From positions 1-64,000 of the forward strand of contig NZ_SAXA01000003.1 in NCBI RefSeq assembly GCF_004122035.1: a stretch of DNA of 64,000 nucleotides. Direction: 5' to 3'. Position 1 is the stretch's first letter; each line of letters begins with the position of its first letter. The notes under the pieces are model-generated. The model saw nothing but the letters and a program-made list of their open reading frames with translations. It ran no database searches and had not been told where the DNA came from. Shown here one piece after another: positions 36,488 to 46,393 of the stretch. The DNA comes from Ancylomarina salipaludis. GTDB taxonomy: Bacteria; Bacteroidota; Bacteroidia; Bacteroidales; Marinifilaceae. The translations under genes and the position numbers were made by a program.

Positions 36488-38524
36488 ATGTCTTTCAGGG
36501 AATTTCTACATCAGGTGCCATTCTTGCGCTTACTTCTACCTTTTACATTGGGCATTGTTTTGGCAGAGTTCTTTTTGTTGCCAACCAATCTGATATTTAT
36601 TTTTTTAGGCATAGCCTTTACGGGTTTGTGCTTGTTTCAGCTGATTCCTGTTTTTCGAAAATCATATGCTCATTCATATGTCTTTGGGCTTTTTATTTTT
36701 TTACTCATTTTTAGTTTTGGTCAGTTCCGAGTTAGTCAGGTGAATGCTGATATGCAATTAAATAACATTGACTCCATCTCATCTTTTAAAGGAAAACTCA
36801 AACGTAATTCGGATGAAAAGACAAATTCAATGGCCTGTGTTCTCGAATTGGAAGCTGTAAATCAAAGGGGTATTTGGAATAAAAGCGATGCTCAAATACT
36901 CCTGTATTTGGCTAAGGATTCGTTGTCAAAATCGTTAAAGTTTGGTGATCATATTCTGGTTTCGTCCAAACTTAATAGAGTGAGAAATAATGGCAATCCT
37001 TATGAGTTTGATTATGCTACTTATTTAAAGCATCGTTCTATTTTATATTCGACATATGCGCCAGGTAATTTGTGGTGTATAACGGAAAGAAATGAGCGAT
37101 TAAGTTTGAAAGGTCAGGCTTTGGTTTGGAGAGAAAAGCTATTACATATTTATAAGAGGACAGGTTTAAAGGATGAGGCATATGAGATATTGTCCGCTTT
37201 GACTTTGGGAGCCAGAGATGAAGTTTCAGATGATGTGAAGCAGGTTTGGACCTCAGCCGGAGCAACGCATGTGCTGGCTGTTTCGGGCTTGCATGTAGGA
37301 ATCATCTTTGGTATTATGCAATTTCTTTTAAGCTTTATGGCACGATCAAAAACAGGACGTATTCTGCGGGCTGTAATTTTGATTATAAGTTTGTGGTTGT
37401 ATGCTTTACTGACGGGTTTGTCGCCTTCGGTTATGCGTGCTGCTTGTATGTTTTCAATACTTGCTCTGGGATTAGCCATCAATCGAAAGGGAACAATCTA
37501 CAATTCCTTGGCTATATCTGCCTTTCTATTACTTTTGATAGATCCCTATGTTCTGTTTCAGGTTGGCTTTCAATTTTCTTATCTGGCAGTTATAAGTATT
37601 GTTTACTTTCAGCCCAAATTTGAAAGCTTACTTTTGTTCCATTCTTTTATCCTGCGTTGGTCGTGGAAATTGTTTACCGTTTCAGTTGCTGCTCAGATTG
37701 GAACTTTTCCTTTAGCAATATTCTACTTCCATCAGTTTCCAACCTATTTTTTCCTGTCCAATTTTGTGATCATCCCATTTGCCGGACTTTTAATTTATGG
37801 TTCTGCTTTGTTATTGATATTTTCGGAAGTCAATGTTTTATCCAAAGCATTAGCTTACCTTTTGCAACACTTTGTTGAGTTGATTCATTGGTTAATTTAT
37901 CAAATTCAGATCTTACCAGGGGCTTTAATTGAGAGAATTACTATCTCATCTTTCCAAATTGTTTTAATTTATGTCTTTATTATTGGACTTATAATTAGTA
38001 TTAAATGGAAAAAAAGAAAACTTGTTCATCTGAGTTTGATTTTCTTAATCGCTTTTAAATTGACAACATTTTCAAATCGATATTTAAATCGATCATCTGA
38101 AATGGTTGTATTCAATACGCATAAGCATACTGTTGTTTGTTTTAGAGATGATCAACACGTTTTAATTTTGAGTGATATACTTCTTGATGAAAAAATGAAG
38201 ACTCGTTTGATTTACCCTTATACAATGGCAAAGGGTGTGAAGTATTTTCAATACGATACTTTAAAAGATAATGATTGGCGAGTGTTTAATGATCGGACTG
38301 TTGCCCTAGTAGGAAATTCTTCATTAGGGAAGTATGTGACGGATTTACCTGCCGATTATATTATTATGCGTAATAATGCTTACAGCATGAAAAACCATCT
38401 GCCGGAACTTCAAAGAGGAGTACTTATTCGTGATGGCTCAAATATTGGAATGAAAACTGATGTCTTGAGTGCTTGGACTTGGGACACTCAAAAGTCGGGA
38501 GCCTATATTAGCATATTTAAATAA
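36488..38524 (+). CDS. comEC: ComEC/Rec2-like membrane channel protein
   Basis: 678 residues. An N-terminal DUF4131 region with TM helices is followed by an OB-like extracytoplasmic part (KFGDHILVSSKLNRVRNNGNPYEFDY). The Competence domain carries the GATHVLAVSGLHVGIIFG signature and SPSVMRAACMFSILAL, with about ten helices. The final ~170 residues lack the HxHxDH metallo-beta-lactamase motif of full ComEC, which is usual in Bacteroidota. The family imports single-stranded DNA during transformation. Here no other competence pilus gene is seen nearby, so activity in natural uptake cannot be stated. A terminator precedes it. Confidence 0.9.
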   Translation: MSFREFLHQVPFLRLLLPFTLGIVLAEFFLLPTNLIFIFLGIAFTGLCLFQLIPVFRKSYAHSYVFGLFIFLLIFSFGQFRVSQVNADMQLNNIDSISSFKGKLKRNSDEKTNSMACVLELEAVNQRGIWNKSDAQILLYLAKDSLSKSLKFGDHILVSSKLNRVRNNGNPYEFDYATYLKHRSILYSTYAPGNLWCITERNERLSLKGQALVWREKLLHIYKRTGLKDEAYEILSALTLGARDEVSDDVKQVWTSAGATHVLAVSGLHVGIIFGIMQFLLSFMARSKTGRILRAVILIISLWLYALLTGLSPSVMRAACMFSILALGLAINRKGTIYNSLAISAFLLLLIDPYVLFQVGFQFSYLAVISIVYFQPKFESLLLFHSFILRWSWKLFTVSVAAQIGTFPLAIFYFHQFPTYFFLSNFVIIPFAGLLIYGSALLLIFSEVNVLSKALAYLLQHFVELIHWLIYQIQILPGALIERITISSFQIVLIYVFIIGLIISIKWKKRKLVHLSLIFLIAFKLTTFSNRYLNRSSEMVVFNTHKHTVVCFRDDQHVLILSDILLDEKMKTRLIYPYTMAKGVKYFQYDTLKDNDWRVFNDRTVALVGNSSLGKYVTDLPADYIIMRNNAYSMKNHLPELQRGVLIRDGSNIGMKTDVLSAWTWDTQKSGAYISIFK

Positions 38525-38753
38525 GTTAATTGATGCAAAGCTTTTTTAGAATTTAGGCTTAGTGAGCTCTGTTTCTATAGAGAGTTGATTTTGAAACAGG
38601 TATTGCGAATTCTTTACTCATTTTAGATTAGTATTATTTTTGGTATATATGCTGTATATTTAAAGGATATTGTTTTATTTTGCCGACTCGTTTTTGGTTG
38701 GTCTATTTATTTAATGTTTTAGATAGACCAGGAGGTTCAAATTAAATACCATT
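38525..38753 (+). promoter_or_regulatory. Promoter region of trkA-trkH
   Basis: It contains TATTTTTG at 38635-38642, matching the -7 box TAnnTTTG; the leader to trkA is about 100 bases. No gene is seen. Confidence 0.35.
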
Positions 38754-40094
38754 ATGAAGATTGTAATTGCAGGAGCAGGTGCAGTAGGAACTCACTTGGC
38801 AAAAATGCTTAGTCATCAGGATCATGAGATTATTTTGATTGATAGTGATGAGGAAAAATTGAAATTAATTGATTCTCATTTGGATCTTTTAACCATTGTA
38901 GGATCAAGTTCTTCGATTAAGGATTTGAAAGAAGCCAATGTAAAGAAGGCTGACCTGTTTATAGCCGTAACACAATCTGAAGAGGTTAATATTACTTCGA
39001 GTTTGCTTGCTAAAAAGCTAGGTGCTAAGCGTACAATTGCTCGTATTAATAATCAGGAATACCTCATCCCTGAAAACAAGGATTTTTTAAATAGTTTAGG
39101 AATCGATGAATTTGTGTATCCTGAACGTTTGGCAGCCAAGGAAGTGATTAATTATTTATCGCGTTCCGGAACACGTCAGATGTACGAATTCTCAGGTGGT
39201 AAATTATTGCTTTATGGTATTAAAATAAGCAGTAAGTCGGTGGTAATGGATAAAACTATGGCCGAGGTTTCTCAAATAACGGGTGACAATGATTTCAGAG
39301 CTGTTGCGATTAAACGAGAAGATCAAACCATTATTCCGCGTGGGCACAATCGATTTATGAGAGGCGATTTGGTTTTTGTTATCAGTAAAGCTGAAAGCAT
39401 CGATAGAGTGATGATGCTTGCCGGAAAGCAAAAATACAAAATCAAGAAAGCCATGATTTTAGGCGGTAGCCGTATTGGTTTTAAAACAGCAAGTGAACTG
39501 GAACAAAACCTGGATCTTAAATTGCTGGAGATTGATAAAAACAAGAGTATTAAGCTTGCTGATGCATTAGATAGAACATTGGTGATAAATGGTGATGGAC
39601 GTGATCTGGATCTTTTACGTGAAGAGGGAATCCACAAAATGGACGCCTTTGTTGCCGTAACAGGTAATTCGGAGACCAATATTCTGGCTTGTTTGTTAGC
39701 AAGTAAGATGGGCGTGAAACGCACTATTGCTGAAGTTGAAAATATCGATTATATCGATTTAGCTGATAGTATTGGTGTGGGAGCCATGATTAACAAAAAG
39801 CTACTGGCGGCAAGTTATATTTACCGATTTACTATGGATGCTGATGTGCAGCATTGTAAATGGTTAACCGTTTCGGATGCTGAAGTGATTGAATTGGTTG
39901 CACAGGCTAATTCCAAAATCACTATGGGAAAACTGAAAGATATTGACTTTCCTGAAGATGCGAATATTGGAGGTATCATTAGAGGCGATCAAGGTATTAT
40001 TGCCATGGGAGATACTCAGATTCAAGAAGGTGATCAAGTTGTTGTATTTACCTTACCTTCGGCAATCAAAAAAGTTGAAAAGATTTTTAAATAG
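38754..40094 (+). CDS. trkA: Trk potassium uptake regulatory subunit TrkA
   Basis: 446 residues with a duplicated RCK module. It starts with the Rossmann NAD-binding motif GAGAVGTHLAKML followed by ILIDSDEEKL, and the second copy begins ILGGSRIGFKTASELE. TrkA binds NAD(H)/nucleotides and gates the TrkH channel from the cytoplasm. It is followed by trkH 33 bases downstream, so the two form an operon. Confidence 0.96.
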   Translation: MKIVIAGAGAVGTHLAKMLSHQDHEIILIDSDEEKLKLIDSHLDLLTIVGSSSSIKDLKEANVKKADLFIAVTQSEEVNITSSLLAKKLGAKRTIARINNQEYLIPENKDFLNSLGIDEFVYPERLAAKEVINYLSRSGTRQMYEFSGGKLLLYGIKISSKSVVMDKTMAEVSQITGDNDFRAVAIKREDQTIIPRGHNRFMRGDLVFVISKAESIDRVMMLAGKQKYKIKKAMILGGSRIGFKTASELEQNLDLKLLEIDKNKSIKLADALDRTLVINGDGRDLDLLREEGIHKMDAFVAVTGNSETNILACLLASKMGVKRTIAEVENIDYIDLADSIGVGAMINKKLLAASYIYRFTMDADVQHCKWLTVSDAEVIELVAQANSKITMGKLKDIDFPEDANIGGIIRGDQGIIAMGDTQIQEGDQVVVFTLPSAIKKVEKIFK

Positions 40095-40127
40095 TTTGAT
40101 CGTTAAAATTGACTACAAGCTTGAACA

Positions 40128-41576
40128 GTGATTAGAAAAAAAATAATATTCAATATCCTGGGGAAACTCCTAGTTGGAGAAAGTGTCTTTCTTTTTCTAT
40201 CTCTTTTGGTTTCTCTTATTTATCAGGAATCAGATACCCAGGCTTTTTTATACTCTGGCTTGATTACATTTGCAGTGGGTGGCTTAAGCTATTTAACTTC
40301 GAAAGGTGTTAAAAAAGATATGGGGAAGCGTGAAGGCTATATTATTGTGAGCCTTGTTTGGATTGTGTTTTCGATTTTTGGATGTCTGCCTTTTTTGTTT
40401 AGTGGATCGATACCTTCGATTACCGATGCTTTTTTCGAAACGATGTCCGGATTTACGACGACAGGTTCATCTGTTTTGAATAATATCGAAGCATTACCTC
40501 ATGGAATTTTATTTTGGCGTTCATTAACCCAGTGGCTAGGAGGTATGGGAATTATTGTAATGTTCCTGGCTATTCTTCCAACTTTGGGTATTGGAGGACG
40601 GGAGCTGTTTATTGCTGAAGTACCTGGTCCCTCTCCTGATAAATTAACACCCAGAATTAAGGAAACAGCACGTAATCTTTGGGGCTTATATGCCTCTTTC
40701 ACCCTTTTAGAATGTCTTTTATTGGTGTTGGGTGGGATGTCTTTTTTTGATGCCATAAATCATTCCTTAACAACGATGGCAACGGGTGGTTATTCCACCA
40801 AGCAAGCCAGTATTGGTTATTTCGATTCCATTTACCTGCAATATGTTATTATTACTTTCATGTTTATTGCGGGGACAAACTTTACCTTGTCCTACGGTAT
40901 GGTTACAGGGCGTATATCCAGGATTTTTAAGGATGAAGAATTTCGATTTTATACTTTCGTGATTCTGTTTTTCACTCTCATTATTTCGGGAGGAATTCTA
41001 TTAACATCCTCTATGGGAGTTGAACAAGCTTTTCGTGATGCACTCTTTACAGTTGTTTCTATTATCACGACCACAGGTTATGCCACTGCAGATTATTTAT
41101 TATGGATGCCATTTTTAGGTATGTTAATATTTGTGTTGATGTTTGTTGGTGGTTCGGCGGGCTCAACTGGTGGAGGTGTCAAAGTGGTTAGGATATTGCT
41201 GCTTTTTAAAAATAGTTTTTACGAATTAAAGCGATTAATTCACCCCAATGCAGTCATTCCAATTCGTTATAATCAACGTGTTGTTGATCAGCGTACAGTG
41301 ACAAACATTTTGGCTTTCTTCGTTTTTTATATCATTATTTTCATAATTTCAACCGTATTGATGTCATTTTGGAGCTCGGATATTTTCTCGGCATTAAGTG
41401 CTGTGGCAACGACACTTGGCAATATAGGACCAGGATTTTCAGAGATCGGGCCTATGGAAAATTTCTCGAAAATGCCTGATCTTGCTAAATGGTTTCTGTC
41501 TTTCCTGATGCTTTTAGGACGATTGGAGTTATTTACTGTTTTGATTCTGTTTTCACCATCTTTTTGGAAACATTAA
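40128..41576 (+). CDS. trkH: Trk potassium transporter subunit TrkH
   Basis: 482 residues starting at GTG, 33 bases after trkA. It is a membrane protein with about ten helices and four selectivity-filter-like loops: SGFTTTGSSVL, MATGGYSTK, ITTTGYATADY and TLGNIGPGFSEIG. It is the K+ translocating subunit of the Trk system in the inner membrane. A bidirectional terminator separates it from the convergent methyltransferase gene. Confidence 0.96.
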   Translation: MIRKKIIFNILGKLLVGESVFLFLSLLVSLIYQESDTQAFLYSGLITFAVGGLSYLTSKGVKKDMGKREGYIIVSLVWIVFSIFGCLPFLFSGSIPSITDAFFETMSGFTTTGSSVLNNIEALPHGILFWRSLTQWLGGMGIIVMFLAILPTLGIGGRELFIAEVPGPSPDKLTPRIKETARNLWGLYASFTLLECLLLVLGGMSFFDAINHSLTTMATGGYSTKQASIGYFDSIYLQYVIITFMFIAGTNFTLSYGMVTGRISRIFKDEEFRFYTFVILFFTLIISGGILLTSSMGVEQAFRDALFTVVSIITTTGYATADYLLWMPFLGMLIFVLMFVGGSAGSTGGGVKVVRILLLFKNSFYELKRLIHPNAVIPIRYNQRVVDQRTVTNILAFFVFYIIIFIISTVLMSFWSSDIFSALSAVATTLGNIGPGFSEIGPMENFSKMPDLAKWFLSFLMLLGRLELFTVLILFSPSFWKH

Positions 41577-41602
41577 AATAGACTTAGAAATATTGAATAA
41601 AA

Positions 41603-41632
41603 AAAATGCAGCCTTTAAAGCTGCATTTTCTG
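41603..41632. terminator. Bidirectional terminator between trkH and the methyltransferase gene
   Basis: AAAATGCAGC (41603-41612) is perfectly inverted at 41620-41629 with A- and T-runs on either side, serving both convergent genes. Confidence 0.85.
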
Positions 41633-41649
41633 TGTTAGATATTTTGTTT

Positions 41650-42417
41650 TTAAAATTGACGCCTTCTGAATTCAGAGCACACAATAGAGCAGGCTACTGA
41701 AACATTTAAGGATTCGGAAGTTGCTTGGTCTGCTGGAAAATTGGGGATGAATAGTTTGTGACTAACCCGCGTTTTCAGATCATCTGAAATACCTTTGCCT
41801 TCGTTCCCCATGATAATAAAGCCCTGTGTGCTGAGTTTGCTTTTGTAAATTGTTTCCCCTTCAAGGAAAGTGCCAAAAACAGGAAAGTCAGGATTTGCAT
41901 ACTCATTGATTAACTGTGGCAGATCGGTATAAATGACTTGCACACGTGCTAAGGCTCCCATGGTTGCTTGTATGACCTTAGGATTATAAAGATCGACGGT
42001 GTTTTTAGAGCAGAAAATATGCTTAATACCAAACCAATCTGCAATTCGAACGATTGTTCCTAAATTTCCAGGATCCTGTACATCGTCAAGAAGTAGTGAC
42101 AACGATTGGCTGATTGTTTTTTTGTTATAGTCAGAATCCGGAATTTTAAAAATCCCCAGTACATCCGAAGGCGTCTTCAGATTACTGATTTTTTTTAATT
42201 CGGAAGCATCACATTCAATGAGTTCAATCTGCTTGTTGAGTTTCAGAAAATCAGTAGTTGACGCTTGTTTATTGTGAATGATGTATTGGGGTTCAAGCTC
42301 TGACTTTAATAAATCAACGATCAATTTATATCCTTCAGCAATAAAGAGCTGATGTTGATCTCTAAATTTTTTTTTCTGTAAACTACTAATGAGTTTAATC
42401 TGATTTTTTGAAAGCAC
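41650..42417 (-). CDS. TrmH/SpoU-family RNA 2'-O-methyltransferase
   Basis: 255 residues. The N-terminal substrate-binding domain (FIAEGYKLIVDLLKSEL) precedes the SPOUT knot with LLDDVQDPGNLGTIVRIADW (motif 1), NEGKGISDDL (motif 2) and SLNVSVACSIVCSEFRRR (motif 3). It transfers a methyl group from S-adenosylmethionine to a ribose in rRNA or tRNA. Which nucleotide it modifies cannot be told from sequence, so no gene name is given. It is divergent from the Omp85-type lipoprotein gene. Confidence 0.93.
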   Translation of the reverse strand: MLSKNQIKLISSLQKKKFRDQHQLFIAEGYKLIVDLLKSELEPQYIIHNKQASTTDFLKLNKQIELIECDASELKKISNLKTPSDVLGIFKIPDSDYNKKTISQSLSLLLDDVQDPGNLGTIVRIADWFGIKHIFCSKNTVDLYNPKVIQATMGALARVQVIYTDLPQLINEYANPDFPVFGTFLEGETIYKSKLSTQGFIIMGNEGKGISDDLKTRVSHKLFIPNFPADQATSESLNVSVACSIVCSEFRRRQF

Positions 42418-42436
42418 AATAATTGAATTGAATTTT

Positions 42437-42444
42437 TATCTTTG
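42437..42444 (+). promoter_or_regulatory. -7 promoter box upstream of tamL
   Basis: TATCTTTG fits TAnnTTTG. The implied transcript would begin near 42451, before both possible TTG starts of the Omp85 lipoprotein. Confidence 0.45.
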
Positions 42445-42521
42445 AGAATACGAATCAGGCTAAAAAGTTCTTGAAGATAAGTATCTTTGTAAAATTGATA
42501 ACTAATAACACAATACTCTAC

Positions 42522-44912
42522 TTGAAACCTAATCTGAAATACAAAAATAGTTATTTTTTTTTATCCTTAATCTTTGCTCTGTTTTTACTCATGGGAGCTG
42601 TTTCTTGTTCGACTACCAAATATGTGGGCGACAAGGAATATCTTTTAAGTAAGGTGAGTGTTAAAGTAGATGATAAGAATATTTCTTCAAGCGAGCTTAA
42701 TCAGAATATAAAACAAAAACCGAATATTAAAATTTTGGGTGTTTGGAAGTTTCATCTGGGCTTGTATAATCTTTCCGGAAAAAATAAGAAGAAAGGGATT
42801 AATAAATGGTTACGTCGAATTGGAGAGGAACCTGTTATTTATGAAGATTATCAAACACAAAGAGCTAAAGTTCAACTGGAAATTTATCTGAGAAAAAAAG
42901 GTTATTATAATGCTGTAATTGAGGACACGGTTATTTTTCGAAGAAAAAAAGCGAAGCTTAAATTTAATATCATCGCCGGTACGCCTTACAAGTATCGAAA
43001 TGTTTATGACGAGGAATCTGATTTGCCACGTAACTTTTTATCACCATATCAAAAAAGTAAAGAAATAAGTGATACATCTTTGCTCAGATATTATTTGGTT
43101 GCTGATTCGGTAAATAGAGATATCAAGCCCGGACAGAATGTGGATTCTGATAATTTGGGAAAGGAGCGTGATCGGATTTCAAAATTGATCAAGAATCAAG
43201 GTTATTACAATTTCTCTAAGGAATATATTCATTTTATGATGGATAGTATGGGTAAGGACCATCAGATGGATGTTTTTGTAGGGATAAAGAAACCTCAATC
43301 TCTGAATGTTGAACGCAAGTATCGTATTAGATCTATTGTAGTTAATACGGATTATAATCCCAAATCTGAGTTGATGAACGATTCGTCGTATATAAGTAAG
43401 CTGGATACTTTAACGTATGACAACTGTCAATTCATTTATAATAAGAAGTTGAATATCAAACCTGATGTTATTTTGAATTCATTAGGCTTTCAGCCGGGAA
43501 GTCTTTATAATTTATCTAATGTTGAAGCATCATATACTAAGCTTCAGGCTTTAAGTCAGTATAAATTTGTGAATATTCGATTCGAAGTTGATGCTGAAGC
43601 TGAAAATCAACCTGAAGGCAGTTTGAATTGTATTATTCAATTGACTGCACACAAAAAACAAGCTTATACCATCGAGGTCGAAGGAACCAATACTTCGGGT
43701 AATATTGGATTTGCAGGTAAGTTGCATTACCAGCATCGAAATTTATTGCAGGGTGCAGAGATTCTAGATATTAGTTTATCTAATGCGACAGAAACGGTAA
43801 AATCGAGTAGTAAGGGGAATTTCTTTTCCCGGGAGTATGGTGGTGAGGTTAGTTTGAGTACGCCAAAATTCATGTTGCCTTTTTTTAATGCCAATCGTTT
43901 TAAACGAAAATACAATCCTAAAACAAGATTGTCAATGGCCTACGATTATCAGAAACGTCCTGATTATACAAGAACACAGGCTGATATAAGTTTTGGTTAT
44001 AATTGGAAATCGTCTCGTTATTTGTCTCATAGTCTTAGTTTAATGGAGTTGAGTTTTGTTGACGTTAAAAATTTAAGTGACGATTTTCTGAAAAATATCA
44101 ATAATCTGTATATCGCCAATTCTTTTACCGAACATGTTATCTCGACGACGCGTTATACATTGACCTATAATAACCAGAACCTGAACAAACCAAGTAATTA
44201 TAATTATTTGCGTTTAAGTTTTGAGACGGCAGGTAACGCGCTTAAAACGGTTGATCAGCTCATGGGGTCAAAAAAGAATGAAGACTATAATGATGCCGGA
44301 GAATTGGAGGGAACCTATTATGATTTATTGGGTATTCGTTATGCACAGTATGTGAAAATGGATGTTGATTACCGATACAATTGGCATTTAAACAAAGTGA
44401 ACACAATTGTGGGACGTTTGTTTTTAGGTTTGGGATATGCTTATGGAAATTTGGAGGTATTGCCTTTTGAAAAGAGTTATTTCTCAGGTGGTGCCAATGG
44501 TATCCGAGCTTGGCAGGTCAGGTCTTTGGGGCCGGGATCGTTTTCGAATGATCAGGCTGCTTACCCGAATAATACTGCCGACCTAAAATTGGAAGGAAAT
44601 CTGGAATACCGTTTCAAATTGATCTGGGCATTGGAAGGCGCTTTGTTTGTTGATGCGGGTAATATTTGGGCCGTATCATCAAAAGATGGTCGTGCTGGTG
44701 CAGAATTTGAAATGAACCGATTTTATAAAGAAATAGCAGTTGGAACGGGAATTGGTGCACGTGTCGACCTGAACTTTATACTTTTCAGATTGGATTTAGG
44801 TCTGAAATTAAGAGACCCGTCATTGCCTGTTGATCAACGTTGGATTATTGGAAATCGGCCATTTAATTTTTCTCAGTTAACCTATAATATAGGTATCGGC
44901 TATCCATTTTAA
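42522..44912 (+). CDS. tamL: TamL-like Omp85-family outer-membrane lipoprotein
   Basis: About 796 residues from the TTG at 42522; this start gives a short basic N-terminus before the hydrophobic core and a lipobox (LMGAVSC, Cys 29). The frame is open back to another TTG at 42471. POTRA-like repeats follow (GYYNAVIEDTVIFRR near 130, GYYNFSKEYIHFMMD near 240, NSLGFQPGSLYNLSNVEASY near 340). The 16-strand Omp85 barrel has the conserved SYFSGGANGIRAWQVRSLGP segment and a terminal aromatic residue (GIGYPF). TamL is the lipidated TamA variant of Bacteroidota, working with TamB in outer-membrane lipid or protein assembly. Its tamB partner is not in this window. Confidence 0.88.
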   Translation: MKPNLKYKNSYFFLSLIFALFLLMGAVSCSTTKYVGDKEYLLSKVSVKVDDKNISSSELNQNIKQKPNIKILGVWKFHLGLYNLSGKNKKKGINKWLRRIGEEPVIYEDYQTQRAKVQLEIYLRKKGYYNAVIEDTVIFRRKKAKLKFNIIAGTPYKYRNVYDEESDLPRNFLSPYQKSKEISDTSLLRYYLVADSVNRDIKPGQNVDSDNLGKERDRISKLIKNQGYYNFSKEYIHFMMDSMGKDHQMDVFVGIKKPQSLNVERKYRIRSIVVNTDYNPKSELMNDSSYISKLDTLTYDNCQFIYNKKLNIKPDVILNSLGFQPGSLYNLSNVEASYTKLQALSQYKFVNIRFEVDAEAENQPEGSLNCIIQLTAHKKQAYTIEVEGTNTSGNIGFAGKLHYQHRNLLQGAEILDISLSNATETVKSSSKGNFFSREYGGEVSLSTPKFMLPFFNANRFKRKYNPKTRLSMAYDYQKRPDYTRTQADISFGYNWKSSRYLSHSLSLMELSFVDVKNLSDDFLKNINNLYIANSFTEHVISTTRYTLTYNNQNLNKPSNYNYLRLSFETAGNALKTVDQLMGSKKNEDYNDAGELEGTYYDLLGIRYAQYVKMDVDYRYNWHLNKVNTIVGRLFLGLGYAYGNLEVLPFEKSYFSGGANGIRAWQVRSLGPGSFSNDQAAYPNNTADLKLEGNLEYRFKLIWALEGALFVDAGNIWAVSSKDGRAGAEFEMNRFYKEIAVGTGIGARVDLNFILFRLDLGLKLRDPSLPVDQRWIIGNRPFNFSQLTYNIGIGYPF

Positions 44913-45143
44913 ATTGCATTCGTTTGCGGAATTTTCTTAGAAAAAAAAGGAGGTAAGTTCTATTATTTCTTTTTAACTTCGTACTCAAATTGGGTATATA
45001 TCTAATTGATATTGCCTAATTTTATGTAACCCGAACCATTTTAATAAAATTAGATTACAAGAATGTATTCTTGTTTCAGAACTGAAATTTGAGTAAATTC
45101 TGTTCAATATTTATTGAGTTAATCTTATCAAAAACTATCACAT

Positions 45144-46220
45144 ATGAAAAAAGTATTAGAAGTAGTTAAGCCAGGTGTAATCACAGGTGATGATTTACAA
45201 AAGGTATTTCAGATTGCCAAACAAGAAGGATTCGCACTACCTGCAGTAAATGTTGTAAATACAAACTCAATTAATGCTGCTTTAGAAGCTGCTCGCGAAG
45301 CTAACTCTCCTATTATTATTCAGTTCTCAAATGGTGGTGCTTCGTTCTTTTCAGGAAAAGGTATCGGTGCTAATGGACACGAAGCTGCAATTATCGGTGC
45401 GGTTGCAGGTGCTAAGTATGTTCACGCTGTGGCTGAGCATTATGGTATTCCTGTAATTTTGCATACTGACCATGCGGCTAAAAAATTGTTGCCTTGGATT
45501 GACGGCCTTTTGGATGCTGGTGAGGAATTTTATGCACAAACCGGAAAGCCATTGTTTAGTTCTCATATGCTGGATTTATCTGAAGAACCATTGGAAGAAA
45601 ATATCGAAACTTGTGCGAAGTATTTAGAGCGCATGAGCAAAATTGATATGACTATTGAAATTGAGCTTGGTTGTACAGGTGGAGAAGAAGATGGTGTGGA
45701 TAATACAGATATGGATAACTCATTATTGTATACTCAACCTGCTGATGTTGCTTTAGCTTACGAAACATTATTAAAAGTATCACCTCGTTTTACTATTGCA
45801 GCCTCTTTTGGTAATGTACACGGTGTTTATAAGCCAGGTAATGTTGTTTTAACACCAAAGATTCTTCTAAATTCTCAGTCGTTTATATCTGAAAAGTATG
45901 GTGTAGCTGAGAATACAGTTGATTTTGTATTCCACGGTGGATCAGGTTCTTCTTTGGAAGAGATTCGTGAAGCAATTTCTTATGGTGTTGTTAAAATGAA
46001 TATCGATACCGATACACAGTGGGCATGTTGGGATGGTGTTCGTAAGTACGAAGCAGCTAATCGTGACTACCTTCAAGGACAGATTGGTAACCCTGATGGA
46101 GAAGAGAAACCAAACAAAAAATATTATGACCCACGTAAATGGTTACGTGAAGGTGAGGTATCAATGAAAAATCGTTTGGTTGTTGCTTTCAACGACTTAA
46201 ATGCTGTTGGCCGTAACTAA
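45144..46220 (+). CDS. fbaA: Class II fructose-bisphosphate aldolase
   Basis: 358 residues. Metal ligands and catalytic residues are seen in ILHTDHAAKKLLPW, IELGCTGGEEDGVDN (the class II glycine-rich/acidic loop), ASFGNVHGVYKPGNV and FHGGSGSSLEEI. It cleaves fructose-1,6-bisphosphate to glyceraldehyde-3-phosphate and dihydroxyacetone phosphate, or the reverse, in the cytoplasm. Transcribed alone, with a strong terminator. Confidence 0.97.
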   Translation: MKKVLEVVKPGVITGDDLQKVFQIAKQEGFALPAVNVVNTNSINAALEAAREANSPIIIQFSNGGASFFSGKGIGANGHEAAIIGAVAGAKYVHAVAEHYGIPVILHTDHAAKKLLPWIDGLLDAGEEFYAQTGKPLFSSHMLDLSEEPLEENIETCAKYLERMSKIDMTIEIELGCTGGEEDGVDNTDMDNSLLYTQPADVALAYETLLKVSPRFTIAASFGNVHGVYKPGNVVLTPKILLNSQSFISEKYGVAENTVDFVFHGGSGSSLEEIREAISYGVVKMNIDTDTQWACWDGVRKYEAANRDYLQGQIGNPDGEEKPNKKYYDPRKWLREGEVSMKNRLVVAFNDLNAVGRN

Positions 46221-46242
46221 TAATCTTCTTTATATAGATTTT

Positions 46243-46268
46243 AAACCCAGACATTGTCTGGGTTTTTT
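46243..46268 (+). terminator. Terminator of the aldolase gene
   Basis: AAACCCAGAC (46243-46252) pairs with GTCTGGGTTT (46256-46265) over a three-base loop, followed by more T residues. Confidence 0.9.
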
Positions 46269-46393
46269 TGTTTCCTAACAATAATCATGTTCAAATAACT
46301 TGTGAGTTTTTGTGAATTTAGTTTCTTTATAGACTGATTATTATAAACTAGCCGATTTTTTAACCCCAAAATTGATAAACCCCAAAATCCTAT

